A DNA stretch of 64,000 bases from Butyrivibrio sp. X503 (lineage in GTDB: Bacteria > Bacillota > Clostridia > Lachnospirales > Lachnospiraceae). Positions 16,201 to 23,977 of this stretch are shown piece after piece. The position numbers and the translations under genes were made by a program. The first letter of the stretch is position 1; the number at the start of each line of letters is the position of its first letter. The notes under the pieces are model-generated. The model had not been told where the DNA came from. It saw nothing but the letters and a program-made list of their open reading frames with translations, and searched no databases. Location: assembly GCF_003625475.1 (NCBI RefSeq), contig NZ_RAIQ01000002.1, positions 248,001 through 312,000 of the forward strand, given 5' to 3'.

Positions 16201-17455
16201 TAAGAGAGTTCTTTTTACAGAAGAAATGAGAAAGAGATATACTATTCTCTGCCCTCAAATGTCTCCTATTCACTTTGATCTGTTAGAACCCGCGTTCTCA
16301 TCTTGCGGTTATAACTTCGTTGTAATGCAGAACGACAACAGGCACGCGATCGACATGGGCCTTAAATACGTTAATAATGATGCCTGCTACCCTTCTCTTT
16401 GGGTTGTCGGTCAGATTATGGACGAGCTTAGCAGCGGTAAATACGATCTTGATAAAATCGCTGTCATCATGTCACAGACAGGTGGCGGCTGCAGAGCCAC
16501 AAATTATATCGGATTTATCAGAAGAGCTCTCAAAAAAGCCGGAATGGAGCAGATTCCCGTTGTTTCACTTAATCTGTCCAAGATGGAAGCAAATCCCGGC
16601 TTTAAGATCGATAAAAAGATGTTCGTAAAAGCTGCTTACGCTGCTATTTTCGGTGATATATTCATGAAGTGCGTATACAGAATGAGACCTTATGAACAGG
16701 TTCCCGGTTCTGTTGATGAATGTCATAAGAAATGGCTCAAAGTATGTGTTGATTTCTTAACTGCAAAACACAACAATATCTTTAAGTTTGAAAAATTATG
16801 CAGACAGATAGTTGAAGACTTTGATAAGATACCTATCACGGATGAAGTTAAGCCCAGAGTCGGCGTAGTAGGCGAGATTCTTGTAAAATACGCACCCGCA
16901 GCCAACAATCACCTGGTAGAACTTTTGGAAGCCGAAGGTGCAGAAGCCGTTGTACCTGAGCTTATCGGTTTCATGCTCTACTGCTTCTACAACCAGATAT
17001 ACAAAGCAAAAGAGCTTGGAACATCACCTGTAACAGCAACTCTTTGCAGACTCGGAATATGGGTTCTTGAAAGACTTCGAAGCGGAGCAACCAATGCATA
17101 TAAGAAGAGTACGCACTTCACTCCTCCCGAGCCAATTTACAAGCTTGTGGAATATGCCGAGCCTATCGTTGATATCGGAAATCAAACGGGTGAAGGCTGG
17201 TTCCTTACGGGAGAAATGGTTGAGCTCATTAAAGAAGGTGCATCAAATATCGTATGTACGCAGCCTTTCGGATGCCTTCCTAACCACGTAGTGGGTAAAG
17301 GAGTTATAAAGAAGATGCGTCACATGTATCCGGGATGCAACATCGTAGCAATTGACTACGACCCCGGCGCATCAGAAGTTAATCAGCTTAATCGAATCAA
17401 ACTTATGCTCTCAACAGCTCAGAAGAAAGTTGATGATAACAGAAAACTCAGTTAA
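13205..17455 (+). CDS. Acyl-CoA dehydratase activase/reductase-type fusion protein (1416 residues)
   Basis: This very long protein combines parts related to the ATP-driven activase and the reductase-type subunits of 2-hydroxyacyl-CoA dehydratases and benzoyl-CoA reductases. Residues 1-310 are a first ASKHA ATPase domain (LGIDIGSTTVKVAL; cluster loop NGICAGGTGSF). Residues about 320-605 are a second one (LGIDAGSTTTKCAL; NEACSSGCGSF). A four-Cys motif follows (C609, C612, C616, C635), then a CoA-activase-associated domain (VLNFYENYPFW, SESECYPAKL) and a reductase-like half with GRPYHVDPEINHG and further Cys. The ATG at 13205 has GTGAGG upstream; the frame is open further 5-prime but lacks homology. 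Such fusions occur widely in anaerobic Firmicutes with unknown substrates; no dehydratase subunits lie nearby. Confidence 0.9.
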   Translation: MISKDYTLGIDIGSTTVKVALLDSEKKIIFSDYKRHFANIQETLADLLKEAKETAGNVTLHPVITGSGGLTLAKHLEVPFVQEVIAVSTSLKELAPKTDVAIELGGEDAKIIYFEGGNVEQRMNGICAGGTGSFIDQMAALLQTDASGLNEYAKSYNSLYTIAARCGVFAKSDIQPLINEGATKEDLAASIFQAVVNQTISGLACGKPIRGHVAFLGGPLHFLDQLKEAFIRTLKLDEEHTINTDNSHLFAAIGSALNAKEETFYSMDEMVDKLSHKIVLEAEVSRLDPLFNNEDEYKKFRNRQDQYKVKTKKLDDYKGNAFLGIDAGSTTTKCALISEDGDLLYSFYSSNNGSPLKTAISSIQEIYKLKPADVHITRACSTGYGEALLKSALLLDDGEVETIAHYNAAAFFDPEVDCILDIGGQDMKCIHIKNQSVDSVQLNEACSSGCGSFIETFAKSLSYSVQDFAKVALYAKSPVDLGTRCTVFMNSRVKQAQKEGADVADISSGLAYSVIKNALFKVIKVSDAKDLGSHIVVQGGTFYNDAVLRAFEIISGAEAIRPDIAGIMGAFGAALIARDRFNEDTSYKTTMLTIDQINNLEYTTSMTTCQGCTNHCRLTINKFTGGRQHISGNRCERGIGKVKNADGIPNLFDYKYKRMFGYEPLTPDKAIRGTVGIPRVLNFYENYPFWFTFFTELGYRVVLSPRSTHQIYELGIESIPSESECYPAKLSHGHIEWLIKQKVDFIFYPGLFYEREEVPGATNHYNCPIVTSYSENIKNNVESITEGKVKLRNPFMAFTNLEVATKSLVKEFSEIPAEEVIKASKLAWAEMDKMRKDISAKGEETLRWMKENNKHGIVLAGRPYHVDPEINHGIPDMICSYGVAVLTEDSVSHLGKPDRPLIVSDQWMYHSRLYAAATFVRTREDLDLIQLNSFGCGLDAVTTDQVNDILSGSDKIYTCLKIDEVNNLGSARIRVRSLLAAIRVRKQKKKIRDIQSTANKRVLFTEEMRKRYTILCPQMSPIHFDLLEPAFSSCGYNFVVMQNDNRHAIDMGLKYVNNDACYPSLWVVGQIMDELSSGKYDLDKIAVIMSQTGGGCRATNYIGFIRRALKKAGMEQIPVVSLNLSKMEANPGFKIDKKMFVKAAYAAIFGDIFMKCVYRMRPYEQVPGSVDECHKKWLKVCVDFLTAKHNNIFKFEKLCRQIVEDFDKIPITDEVKPRVGVVGEILVKYAPAANNHLVELLEAEGAEAVVPELIGFMLYCFYNQIYKAKELGTSPVTATLCRLGIWVLERLRSGATNAYKKSTHFTPPEPIYKLVEYAEPIVDIGNQTGEGWFLTGEMVELIKEGASNIVCTQPFGCLPNHVVGKGVIKKMRHMYPGCNIVAIDYDPGASEVNQLNRIKLMLSTAQKKVDDNRKLS

Positions 17456-17459
17456 AAAG

Positions 17460-17489
17460 AGGTCAGCCTATAAAGGCTGACCTTTTTTA
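17460..17489. terminator. Bidirectional terminator between converging genes
   Basis: AGGTCAGCCT (17460-17469) pairs with AGGCTGACCT (17474-17483), followed by TTTTTTAT on the plus strand and by TTTTTAAC on the minus strand. It ends the activase-type gene and the leftward 159-residue protein gene whose stop codon abuts it. Confidence 0.9.
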
Positions 17490-17966
17490 TTTTAATTTTG
17501 CATTAAGTCTATCTATTGCATCCTCGTGTCTTTGGATGGCATATATTGCTGATTTGATCTTGAGTTCAGTTTCCATGCGCTTTTTGTGGTTCTCATTGCA
17601 TTTTACATAGTACTCGTAGACCTGTTCGTCCTCAACTTCCAAATATTTATCGGCGATGCAGCCGGGAAGAACAAATTTCTTTACGACATCTTTGAATTTA
17701 ACCTCGATGTACTTGCCTTCCTGTTTAACGACCTGACCATTACCGAATTTCTTATGAGTAACCTTCATCTTGAGGGCTGAGCGCGTACCTATAGCCTCTT
17801 CTTCCTTATCAAGTTCGGAAAGAACAGCGTTAAGCTTTATCTGCTCATCTTTAAGCTCTTCAATCTGCTTCGAATTCTCTTCCAGCATCTCTTTGGTCTT
17901 CTTTGTAGGTTTTTTCTTAAGTTCATTCTTAGTTTCAAGCTCTTCGTTTTCCATTTCAAGACCCAT
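17487..17966 (-). CDS. Coiled-coil protein with a PcrA-tail-like (Tudor-type) domain
   Basis: A 159-residue cytoplasmic protein of unknown role. The first 60 residues are Glu/Lys-rich and predicted coiled coil. Residues near 65-100 (MKVTHKKFGNGQVVKQEGKYIEVKF, then KKFVLPGCI) resemble the small beta-barrel at the end of UvrD/PcrA helicases, which contacts RNA polymerase. A second helical, charged stretch ends the protein. The ATG at 17966 is chosen because AAAGGAGAT lies 8 bases upstream; a GTG seven codons earlier would put that site inside the gene. A promoter is visible at 18039-18067. Confidence 0.75.
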   Translation of the reverse strand: MGLEMENEELETKNELKKKPTKKTKEMLEENSKQIEELKDEQIKLNAVLSELDKEEEAIGTRSALKMKVTHKKFGNGQVVKQEGKYIEVKFKDVVKKFVLPGCIADKYLEVEDEQVYEYYVKCNENHKKRMETELKIKSAIYAIQRHEDAIDRLNAKLK

Positions 17967-18038
17967 ACGATTATCTCCTTTGCGCACAGCGCTTTTTGAA
18001 GCACGATTTTTGGTAAAAATGAACGACTTAACAATAAT

Positions 18039-18067
18039 ATTTTACCTTATTTTGTGCGTAATTACAA
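18039..18067 (-). promoter_or_regulatory. Promoter of the 159-residue coiled-coil protein gene
   Basis: On the minus strand TTGTAA (18062-18067) and TAAAAT (18039-18044) are 17 bases apart, some 75 bases upstream of the start codon at 17966. It lies just beyond the metA stop codon. Confidence 0.55.
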
Positions 18068-18102
18068 CTATAATAGCCTATAAAGCAAGTACGGATGTGG
18101 CT

Positions 18103-19080
18103 TTAGAGATCTGACTGAAGTTTCTTGGTAAGTCCCTTGGAAGCAAGCTTTCTCTTTTCTTCATCAAGGATCTGCCCCCACTGATATGGAGTGTTCTGGT
18201 AAACATAATAATTCAGCCAGTTCGTGTATAAAATATTGGCGTGACTTCTCCACTGGAGCATAGGCTTATTATCGGGATTGTTATCGGGATAATAGTTAAT
18301 TGGCATCTTTATCGGAAGTCCCTTTGAAAGATCTCTCTTATACTCTGTATCCAGAGTCAGTCTGTCATATTCGGCATGTCCCATCGCAAATATCTGGCTT
18401 CCGGACTTATTTATACAAAGAAATACCCCGGCTATCTCAGACTCGGCAAGAACAACAAGATCATCGCATGCATGGATCTTGTCGGCAGGAGTCTCGGTGT
18501 GTCTTGAATGAGGAAGCTTAAACACATCGTCAAAGCCTCGAACAAGCGGAACCTTCCTGTTCATTACTTTATGCTCGTATATCCCGAATCTTTTTTCGGT
18601 CAAAGCCTCTTTGTCTATTCCGTAGTGATAATAAATACCGGCCTGTGCGCCCCAACAGATATGAAATGTCGAGGTGACATTGGTCTTTGTCCACTCAAAT
18701 ACTTCGCATAACTCTTTCCAGTAATCCACTTCTTCAAAAGGCATCTGCTCAACGGGAGCTCCTGTAATGATCATTCCGTCGAACGTTCTGTCTTTTAACT
18801 CATCAAAAGTGTTGTAGAAACGGTTCAAATGGTTCGGAGAAGTATTTGTTGAGTGATGAGAACTCATCTGCATAAAAGAGACATCTATCTGCAGAGGTGT
18901 ATTGGACATCGAACGAAGGAGCTGAAGCTCTGTATCCTCTTTAAGAGGCATAAGATTTAGAATACAGATCTGAAGAGATCTGATATCCTGATGACAAGCT
19001 CTGTTCTCATCTACAACGAATATATTCTCTTTTTCAAGTATCTCCCTTGCGGGTAGATCGTTCTGTATTTTAATTGGCAT
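18103..19080 (-). CDS. metA: Homoserine O-acetyltransferase (MetA family)
   Basis: Catalyses acylation of homoserine, the first committed step of methionine synthesis. The 325-residue protein has the class I glutamine amidotransferase-like fold with nucleophile C142 (HICWGAQA), and H235 and E237 (GHAEYD) completing the catalytic set. Residue 111 is Glu (TGAPVE); in studied MetA proteins Glu here selects acetyl-CoA, whereas Gly, as in E. coli, selects succinyl-CoA. I therefore call it an O-acetyltransferase despite the metA symbol. Its ATG lies 11 bases inside the end of ligA, so the two are coupled. No SAM or T-box element precedes it, as expected for an internal operon gene. Confidence 0.95.
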   Translation of the reverse strand: MPIKIQNDLPAREILEKENIFVVDENRACHQDIRSLQICILNLMPLKEDTELQLLRSMSNTPLQIDVSFMQMSSHHSTNTSPNHLNRFYNTFDELKDRTFDGMIITGAPVEQMPFEEVDYWKELCEVFEWTKTNVTSTFHICWGAQAGIYYHYGIDKEALTEKRFGIYEHKVMNRKVPLVRGFDDVFKLPHSRHTETPADKIHACDDLVVLAESEIAGVFLCINKSGSQIFAMGHAEYDRLTLDTEYKRDLSKGLPIKMPINYYPDNNPDNKPMLQWRSHANILYTNWLNYYVYQNTPYQWGQILDEEKRKLASKGLTKKLQSDL

Positions 19081-21112
19081 CTTTAATCATCTCCATAAAT
19101 TCAGCTTCATCTATAACTTTTATTCCAAGCTCATTTGCTTTGGTAAGCTTACTTCCGGCAGCTTCTCCGGCAAGCACCAGACTTGTCTTCTTAGACACAC
19201 TGCCTGAGGGCTTTCCGCCGTTTTTGATAATAAGCTCTTCAGCTTCTTTTCTCCCAAGGCTTGGAAGTGTTCCGGTAACAACAATGGTCATTCCCGCAAG
19301 CTTATCGGAGCTGCCTTCTTCTTTTACAGCGTCCATATTAAGACCAAGCTCTTTCATCTTATTAAGTATCAAAATAGTCTTCTCATCATGGAAAAACTCA
19401 TAAAGATCGCCGGCCGTGGTCTCTCCGATATCGGGAATCTGTAAAAATCCGTCAACAGTAACTTTGGACAGATCCATAAGATTATCAAAATGCTTCATAA
19501 GCTCTCTTGCAGTTGACTTTCCGACATTTCGGATAGCAAGTCCCGTAAGGAGCCTGACAGGATCGTTTTCCTTGGATTTTTCTATCTCATTAAGGAGTTT
19601 GTCGGTATTCTTTTCCTTACCGATAATTCCTTTTTCTATAAGCTCATCTCTGTGCTCTTTAAGAAGATATATATCGGAGTAATCGTGTAGATATCCTTCT
19701 GAAACAAGGGCATCAACAAGCGTATCTCCAAGTCCCATGATATTCATGGCATCTCTGGATGTAAAATACGCGATTGTTCTAGTGACCTGCGCAGGGCAAG
19801 TGGGATTGACACACCTGATATCAGCAGTATCTTCCTCTCTTACAAGATGGCTTCCGCACACAGGGCACATTCGAGGAGCCTCATATATGTACTCGGGCTC
19901 TTTGACACAGCCGTTAAGCTTAGGTATGATCTCTCCGCTCTTATAAAGCTTGTATTCACCGCCTATTCCGACTTTGTTCTCGGTAATATAATCCTGATTG
20001 TGTAACGTAGCTCTGGACACACTGGTTCCACAAAGTCTTGCAGGCTTACCTGTTTCTTTGTCATGGAAACTTCCTGTAAAAGTGAGCTTACCGGTTCTTC
20101 CTACGTCAACCAGAATCTCGTCCATTACGATTATCTTTTCTTCCGGAGGATACTTATAAGCGATGTGTCCGCTTGAATACTTGGAACCAGCAGGGAAATC
20201 TTCTCTGTATGCAACGCGGTCAATCTTAACAACCGCTCCGTCAAGATCAAAATCAAGATTCTCTCTCATCTCTCCGATCTCATCGATGGCGGCTACAACT
20301 TCTCCCGCACCTTCGCACAGCTTATGAAAAACAGTTTTAACGCCTGCCTTTTCCAAAATATCTAGTCCGCCGCAGTGAGAGCTTCTAAGCTCATCGGGGC
20401 CGTCCTGAACGTTAAAAACAAACATCTTGAGTCCGCGCGCTTTTGTTATCGCAGGATCAAGCTGACGAAGCGTTCCGGCTGCAAGATTTCTGGGATTGGC
20501 CGCAGTCTTTTTTCCAAGTTTTTCCTGCTCTTCATTGAATTTATCAAAAGCTTCATGAGACATGTAAACCTCGCCCCTAAGCTCAAGATAATCATACGGA
20601 AGGTCCAAAACCTCCTTGATATCGGGAATAACAAGCGCATTGGCTGTAACATCTTCACCTATAAGGCCGTCTCCTCTGGTCTCAGCAAGCGAAAGATGCA
20701 GCTTATTATCGTTAGTAGCCTTGTTGTATCTAAGAGATAAACTAAGTCCGTCAATCTTCTGTTCAACAGAAAATTTGGCATCAGGATACTTAAGAATAAC
20801 CTTCTTTACAAAGGCTTCAACGTCTTCCTTGTTAAAAACATCCTCGATAGAAAGCATCGGAACGTTATGAGTAACCTTAACTCCGGCTTCTCTTTTGGCC
20901 ACTCCTCCAACAATCTTACTGGGAGAATCTGGCATAACAAAATCAGGATACTCCTTCTCTATCCTCTTGAGCTCCTGCATCAGCATGTCGTACTCGTAAT
21001 CGGATATTTCAGGCTCATCCTGATTGTAATAAAGATCCATATGATGTTTGATGGTCTTTACAAGTTCATCGTACTTAAGTTTAATCTCATTTGTTTTTTC
21101 ATCAAAAGACAT
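19070..21112 (-). CDS. ligA: NAD-dependent DNA ligase LigA
   Basis: Seals nicks during replication and repair using NAD. The 680-residue product carries the adenylation domain with K119 in the KIDG motif, the OB fold, a four-Cys zinc finger (CPVCGSHL, then CVNPTCP), the helix-hairpin-helix repeats (GLAIRNVGKSTA, IPDIGETTA) and a C-terminal BRCT domain (GMTIVVTGTLPSLGRKEA), which is complete for the family. The ATG at 21112 is taken because GGGGTG sits 6 bases upstream; a GTG three codons earlier overlaps that site. An extended -10 promoter element lies at 21170-21178. Its 3-prime end overlaps metA. Confidence 0.97.
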   Translation of the reverse strand: MSFDEKTNEIKLKYDELVKTIKHHMDLYYNQDEPEISDYEYDMLMQELKRIEKEYPDFVMPDSPSKIVGGVAKREAGVKVTHNVPMLSIEDVFNKEDVEAFVKKVILKYPDAKFSVEQKIDGLSLSLRYNKATNDNKLHLSLAETRGDGLIGEDVTANALVIPDIKEVLDLPYDYLELRGEVYMSHEAFDKFNEEQEKLGKKTAANPRNLAAGTLRQLDPAITKARGLKMFVFNVQDGPDELRSSHCGGLDILEKAGVKTVFHKLCEGAGEVVAAIDEIGEMRENLDFDLDGAVVKIDRVAYREDFPAGSKYSSGHIAYKYPPEEKIIVMDEILVDVGRTGKLTFTGSFHDKETGKPARLCGTSVSRATLHNQDYITENKVGIGGEYKLYKSGEIIPKLNGCVKEPEYIYEAPRMCPVCGSHLVREEDTADIRCVNPTCPAQVTRTIAYFTSRDAMNIMGLGDTLVDALVSEGYLHDYSDIYLLKEHRDELIEKGIIGKEKNTDKLLNEIEKSKENDPVRLLTGLAIRNVGKSTARELMKHFDNLMDLSKVTVDGFLQIPDIGETTAGDLYEFFHDEKTILILNKMKELGLNMDAVKEEGSSDKLAGMTIVVTGTLPSLGRKEAEELIIKNGGKPSGSVSKKTSLVLAGEAAGSKLTKANELGIKVIDEAEFMEMIKDAN

Positions 21113-21169
21113 ATCAAACACCCCAACTTTATTTTATATAGGCCTATTACAAGCCTGCAATTAAATCTA

Positions 21170-21178
21170 ATTATATCA
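21170..21178 (-). promoter_or_regulatory. Extended -10 promoter of ligA-metA
   Basis: On the minus strand the sequence reads TGATATAAT, a perfect -10 with a TG extension, about 58 bases upstream of the ligA start. The -35 region is not recognisable. Confidence 0.5.
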
Positions 21179-21224
21179 GCAAATAAGAAGTTTATGCCAT
21201 TTATTTTTGATAAATATGCTTATC

Positions 21225-21941
21225 TTACTTCATTTTAAGTCCACACGCCTCATAAAGCTTAGCTTTTTCCTTATCTGACAGCTTGGCATATTTGCCCGGG
21301 CCAAGCTTATAATCCTTAAGATTTACCGTCATGACTCTTATTCTCTTAAGAGAAACAACATTAAGCCCGACTTCTTTACACATTCGCCTTATCTGCCTGT
21401 TAAGTCCCTGGGTCAATATTATGTTAAAAGACTTTGTACCTGTCCTTTTAACTTTGCAGCCGCGCGTGGTCCTGTCAAGCTCGGGAAGATATATACCATT
21501 GGAAAGCTTATTTAAGATCTCGCCGCTTAGCTCTTTATCAACTATAACCTCATATTCTTTTTCGTGTTTGTTTGCACCCTTCATCATCGCTTCAATGAGC
21601 TTGCCGTCGTTGCTCATTAAAAGAAGTCCCTCGGAATCCTTATCGAGTCTGCCAGCGTAGGTAACACGCTCCGAAAAGCCCAGATTTTCGATCACAGTTT
21701 CTTGGGCGTGCTTATCCTTTTCGGTACACACAACTCCGACAGGCTTATAATAAGCAAGAACGATACTTTCTTTAGCCGGCGTGATCTCTTTTTTGTCAAA
21801 AAGAACCTTGTCCCCTTCTTTAACTTCCGTACCGAAAGAGGCAATTTCTCCGTTTACGGTTATTCTTTTTTCTTCGATGAGCTTGTCGGCACCCCGCCTA
21901 GAGCATACTCCGCAAGCAGCAATATATCTGTTAAGTCGCAT
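21225..21941 (-). CDS. rluF: 23S rRNA pseudouridine synthase, RluF-like
   Basis: Converts a uridine in 23S rRNA to pseudouridine. The 238-residue protein has an N-terminal S4 RNA-binding domain (RLNRYIAACGVCSRRGADKLI) and the RsuA/RluB/RluE/RluF catalytic core with Asp in GRLDKDSEGLLL. The stretches HEKEYEVIVDK, QGLNRQIRRMCKEVG and KLGPGKY fit the RluF branch better than RluB. The ATG at 21941 has only a weak GGGA upstream. The exact target uridine cannot be read from sequence. It lies on the same strand downstream of the MecA gene and its terminator. Confidence 0.9.
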   Translation of the reverse strand: MRLNRYIAACGVCSRRGADKLIEEKRITVNGEIASFGTEVKEGDKVLFDKKEITPAKESIVLAYYKPVGVVCTEKDKHAQETVIENLGFSERVTYAGRLDKDSEGLLLMSNDGKLIEAMMKGANKHEKEYEVIVDKELSGEILNKLSNGIYLPELDRTTRGCKVKRTGTKSFNIILTQGLNRQIRRMCKEVGLNVVSLKRIRVMTVNLKDYKLGPGKYAKLSDKEKAKLYEACGLKMK

Positions 21942-21966
21942 AAATCACATGTCCCATTATATAAAA

Positions 21967-22005
21967 CAGTCTCAACCAGCCTCGTTAAAAGGCCTGTTGA
22001 GACTG
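21967..22005 (-). terminator. Terminator of the mecA-like gene
   Basis: CAGTCTCAAC (21967-21976) pairs with GTTGAGACTG (21996-22005), with a partly paired inner segment. On the minus strand it is followed by TTTTATATAA. It ends the mecA-like gene, and possibly the whole hydrogenase operon, before rluF. Confidence 0.8.
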
Positions 22006-22030
22006 ATGAATACTTTATTCGCAATTACAA

Positions 22031-22921
22031 TTAAGATAAAGCAATTGATGAAAGCTTGGAAATCGCATCATCTTTAATAATGCACTCGTAGGTTTCCTTA
22101 ATATGAGCGATAACCGAAGGATTCGAAGCATAGAAATGTCCGAATTCATATGCCATCGTAAATAGCGAAGCAAACTTCTTGGCATCTTCACTGCATCTTT
22201 CAAGATGAAGGTAATATGCACCGCGTTTGGCATCTCTGTATAAAGAGCCCTTGATAGCAATATCAGTAGGCGCTTTTGCGCAGAAGCTTATCGCAGTTCT
22301 CATGTCGGCAAAAGAGAAAATATACTCGTGAAATTTAAGTCTTTCAAGATCTTCTTGTGACTTATCCGAAGACTTATGTGCTTCTTCAATACGCTCTTTG
22401 GCACTGTTTGTAATCTGTTCGGCAAGCTGTCTTCTGGCATCTGCAGATGGATTCGATGTGATCGGAATCTTATTGTCGTTTTTGCCTGTAAACTTCTTGG
22501 TATTATCAAGAATATCCTTTACAGAGCTAGTAAGCTGCTTAAGGCTCTGAAGATACTCGTTAAGTCTCTGCAGGCGCTCTTCGTTCTCGCAATCCCCGAG
22601 ATCCTCAAGAACATTCTTGGGAATCTTGATACCGGCCTGCTGAGTAACAGTTTTAAGCATATCAGCAAAAGAGCTTGAAGAATTCTCGGAAAGTGTAAGC
22701 GAGATCGTATGGTCGGGAAGAACGGTTATCTGCATAGGTGTAAAAGATCCGGTGGGTCTGTAATCAACTTCTTCCTGAGCTTTCCTCATGATATCATGAA
22801 GAAAATCCATAGCTTCTTTCTTCTTCTCAAAAAGGTCTTCTAATTTAATTCCCTGCTCATCCATATCATCTTCCGTGATGATACATTTGACAGTTTCTTT
22901 ATCTATTCTTTTAAACTCCAT
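22031..22921 (-). CDS. mecA: MecA family adaptor protein
   Basis: MecA proteins deliver substrates to the ClpC-ClpP protease and in Bacillus control competence. The 296-residue product has the N-terminal substrate-binding domain (FKRIDKETVKCIITEDDM, GIKLEDLFEKK) and the C-terminal ClpC-binding domain (YIFSFADMRTAISFCAKAP, IKGSLYRDAKRGAYYLHLE), joined by a long polar linker near residues 120-195; it is longer than Bacillus MecA. AGAGGTAG precedes the ATG. It starts only 41 bases after hypE with no terminator between, so it may be cotranscribed with the hydrogenase genes. Family call firm; targets unknown. Confidence 0.88.
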   Translation of the reverse strand: MEFKRIDKETVKCIITEDDMDEQGIKLEDLFEKKKEAMDFLHDIMRKAQEEVDYRPTGSFTPMQITVLPDHTISLTLSENSSSSFADMLKTVTQQAGIKIPKNVLEDLGDCENEERLQRLNEYLQSLKQLTSSVKDILDNTKKFTGKNDNKIPITSNPSADARRQLAEQITNSAKERIEEAHKSSDKSQEDLERLKFHEYIFSFADMRTAISFCAKAPTDIAIKGSLYRDAKRGAYYLHLERCSEDAKKFASLFTMAYEFGHFYASNPSVIAHIKETYECIIKDDAISKLSSIALS

Positions 22922-22962
22922 TATCTACCTCTTTTAAATTCTTATATGCTATTTTACAACAA

Positions 22963-23973
22963 TTAGCATATTCTTGGAAGCCCCTCACCGTACATAAGTC
23001 CGACAACGCGCTTTCCACCTAACTTTGTGTTAAGAATAACATAATTATCGTCATTTTTGCTGCGATCCTTAATAACCTGACCGATAATCTGTGCGTTTGC
23101 ACCATATTTAGCGTTTTTTACGATCGTAAGGGCTTTTTGAGCGTCATCCTTATGGACAACAATAAGAGCCTTGCCTTCATTTCCCATATATATCGGGTCA
23201 AGACCGAGTAATCCGCAGAACTCTTTTACCGAAGGATCTACAGGAAGTGATTCTTCATCAATTTCAATGTTGCATTCTGAAGCTGAGGCAAATTCATTGA
23301 GAACGGTTCCAAGACCTCCTCTTGTAACATCCCTCATAGCATGAACCCTGATGTTATCAGCCAAAAGGTTGCCCACAATATCACCAAGAGGCGCACAATC
23401 TGACTTGATGTCATTTTCTATTCCCATTCTGCATCCCAAAATAGCCGCGTGATGATCTCCAAGATTGCCCGTCACCAAAAGTTTATCCCCATCTTTAAGA
23501 TTAAAGGGTCCCACAGGCTCTTTTGACTCATCTATAAAACCGATACCGGATGTATTGATGATAAGTCCGGGCTCAGCGCCTCTGTTCTCTATGACTTTGG
23601 TATCGCCGGACACAATGATAACGCCGGCTTCCTCGGCAGTCTGTGCCATTGATGCGATAACCTTATCAAGAAGGTCAATATCGAGCCCTTCTTCAAGTAC
23701 AGCTCCGCAGGTAATATATTTTGGCGTCGCTCCGCTCATAAGAAGATCGTTTACAGTGCCGCAAACGGCAAGTCTTCCTATATCTCCTCCGGGGAAAATC
23801 AGCGGAGTAACAACAAAGCTGTCGGTAGTAACGGCAATCTTGCCGCTTCCTGTTACAACTGCCGAATCCTCAAGCTTATCAAGGATCTCGTTTTTAAAAC
23901 ATTTGGAAAAAACATCTTTTATAAGAGCAGACGTAGATTCTCCGCCGCTCCCATGAGCCATTGTAATTTTCAT
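22963..23973 (-). CDS. hypE: Hydrogenase maturation factor HypE
   Basis: HypE dehydrates a carbamoylated C-terminal cysteine to a thiocyanate, supplying cyanide ligands to the [NiFe] active-site iron. The 336-residue protein begins MAHGSGGE (ATP-binding loop) and shows PurM-like motifs (TDSFVVTPLIFPGGDIG, GDTKV, DVTRGG). It ends in PRIC, the obligatory terminal Cys. The ATG at 23973 is chosen because it gives the conserved N-terminus 5 bases after hypD ends; a longer upstream reading would lie inside hypD. Works with HypF, HypC and HypD encoded just upstream. Confidence 0.97.
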   Translation of the reverse strand: MKITMAHGSGGESTSALIKDVFSKCFKNEILDKLEDSAVVTGSGKIAVTTDSFVVTPLIFPGGDIGRLAVCGTVNDLLMSGATPKYITCGAVLEEGLDIDLLDKVIASMAQTAEEAGVIIVSGDTKVIENRGAEPGLIINTSGIGFIDESKEPVGPFNLKDGDKLLVTGNLGDHHAAILGCRMGIENDIKSDCAPLGDIVGNLLADNIRVHAMRDVTRGGLGTVLNEFASASECNIEIDEESLPVDPSVKEFCGLLGLDPIYMGNEGKALIVVHKDDAQKALTIVKNAKYGANAQIIGQVIKDRSKNDDNYVILNTKLGGKRVVGLMYGEGLPRIC

Positions 23974-23977
23974 ATCT

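Noticed and set aside
22031..22921. Zinc metalloprotease or Asp/Glu-rich unknown protein as the identity of the 296-residue product
   Set aside because: Both ends match the two MecA domains, with only the linker unusual in length.
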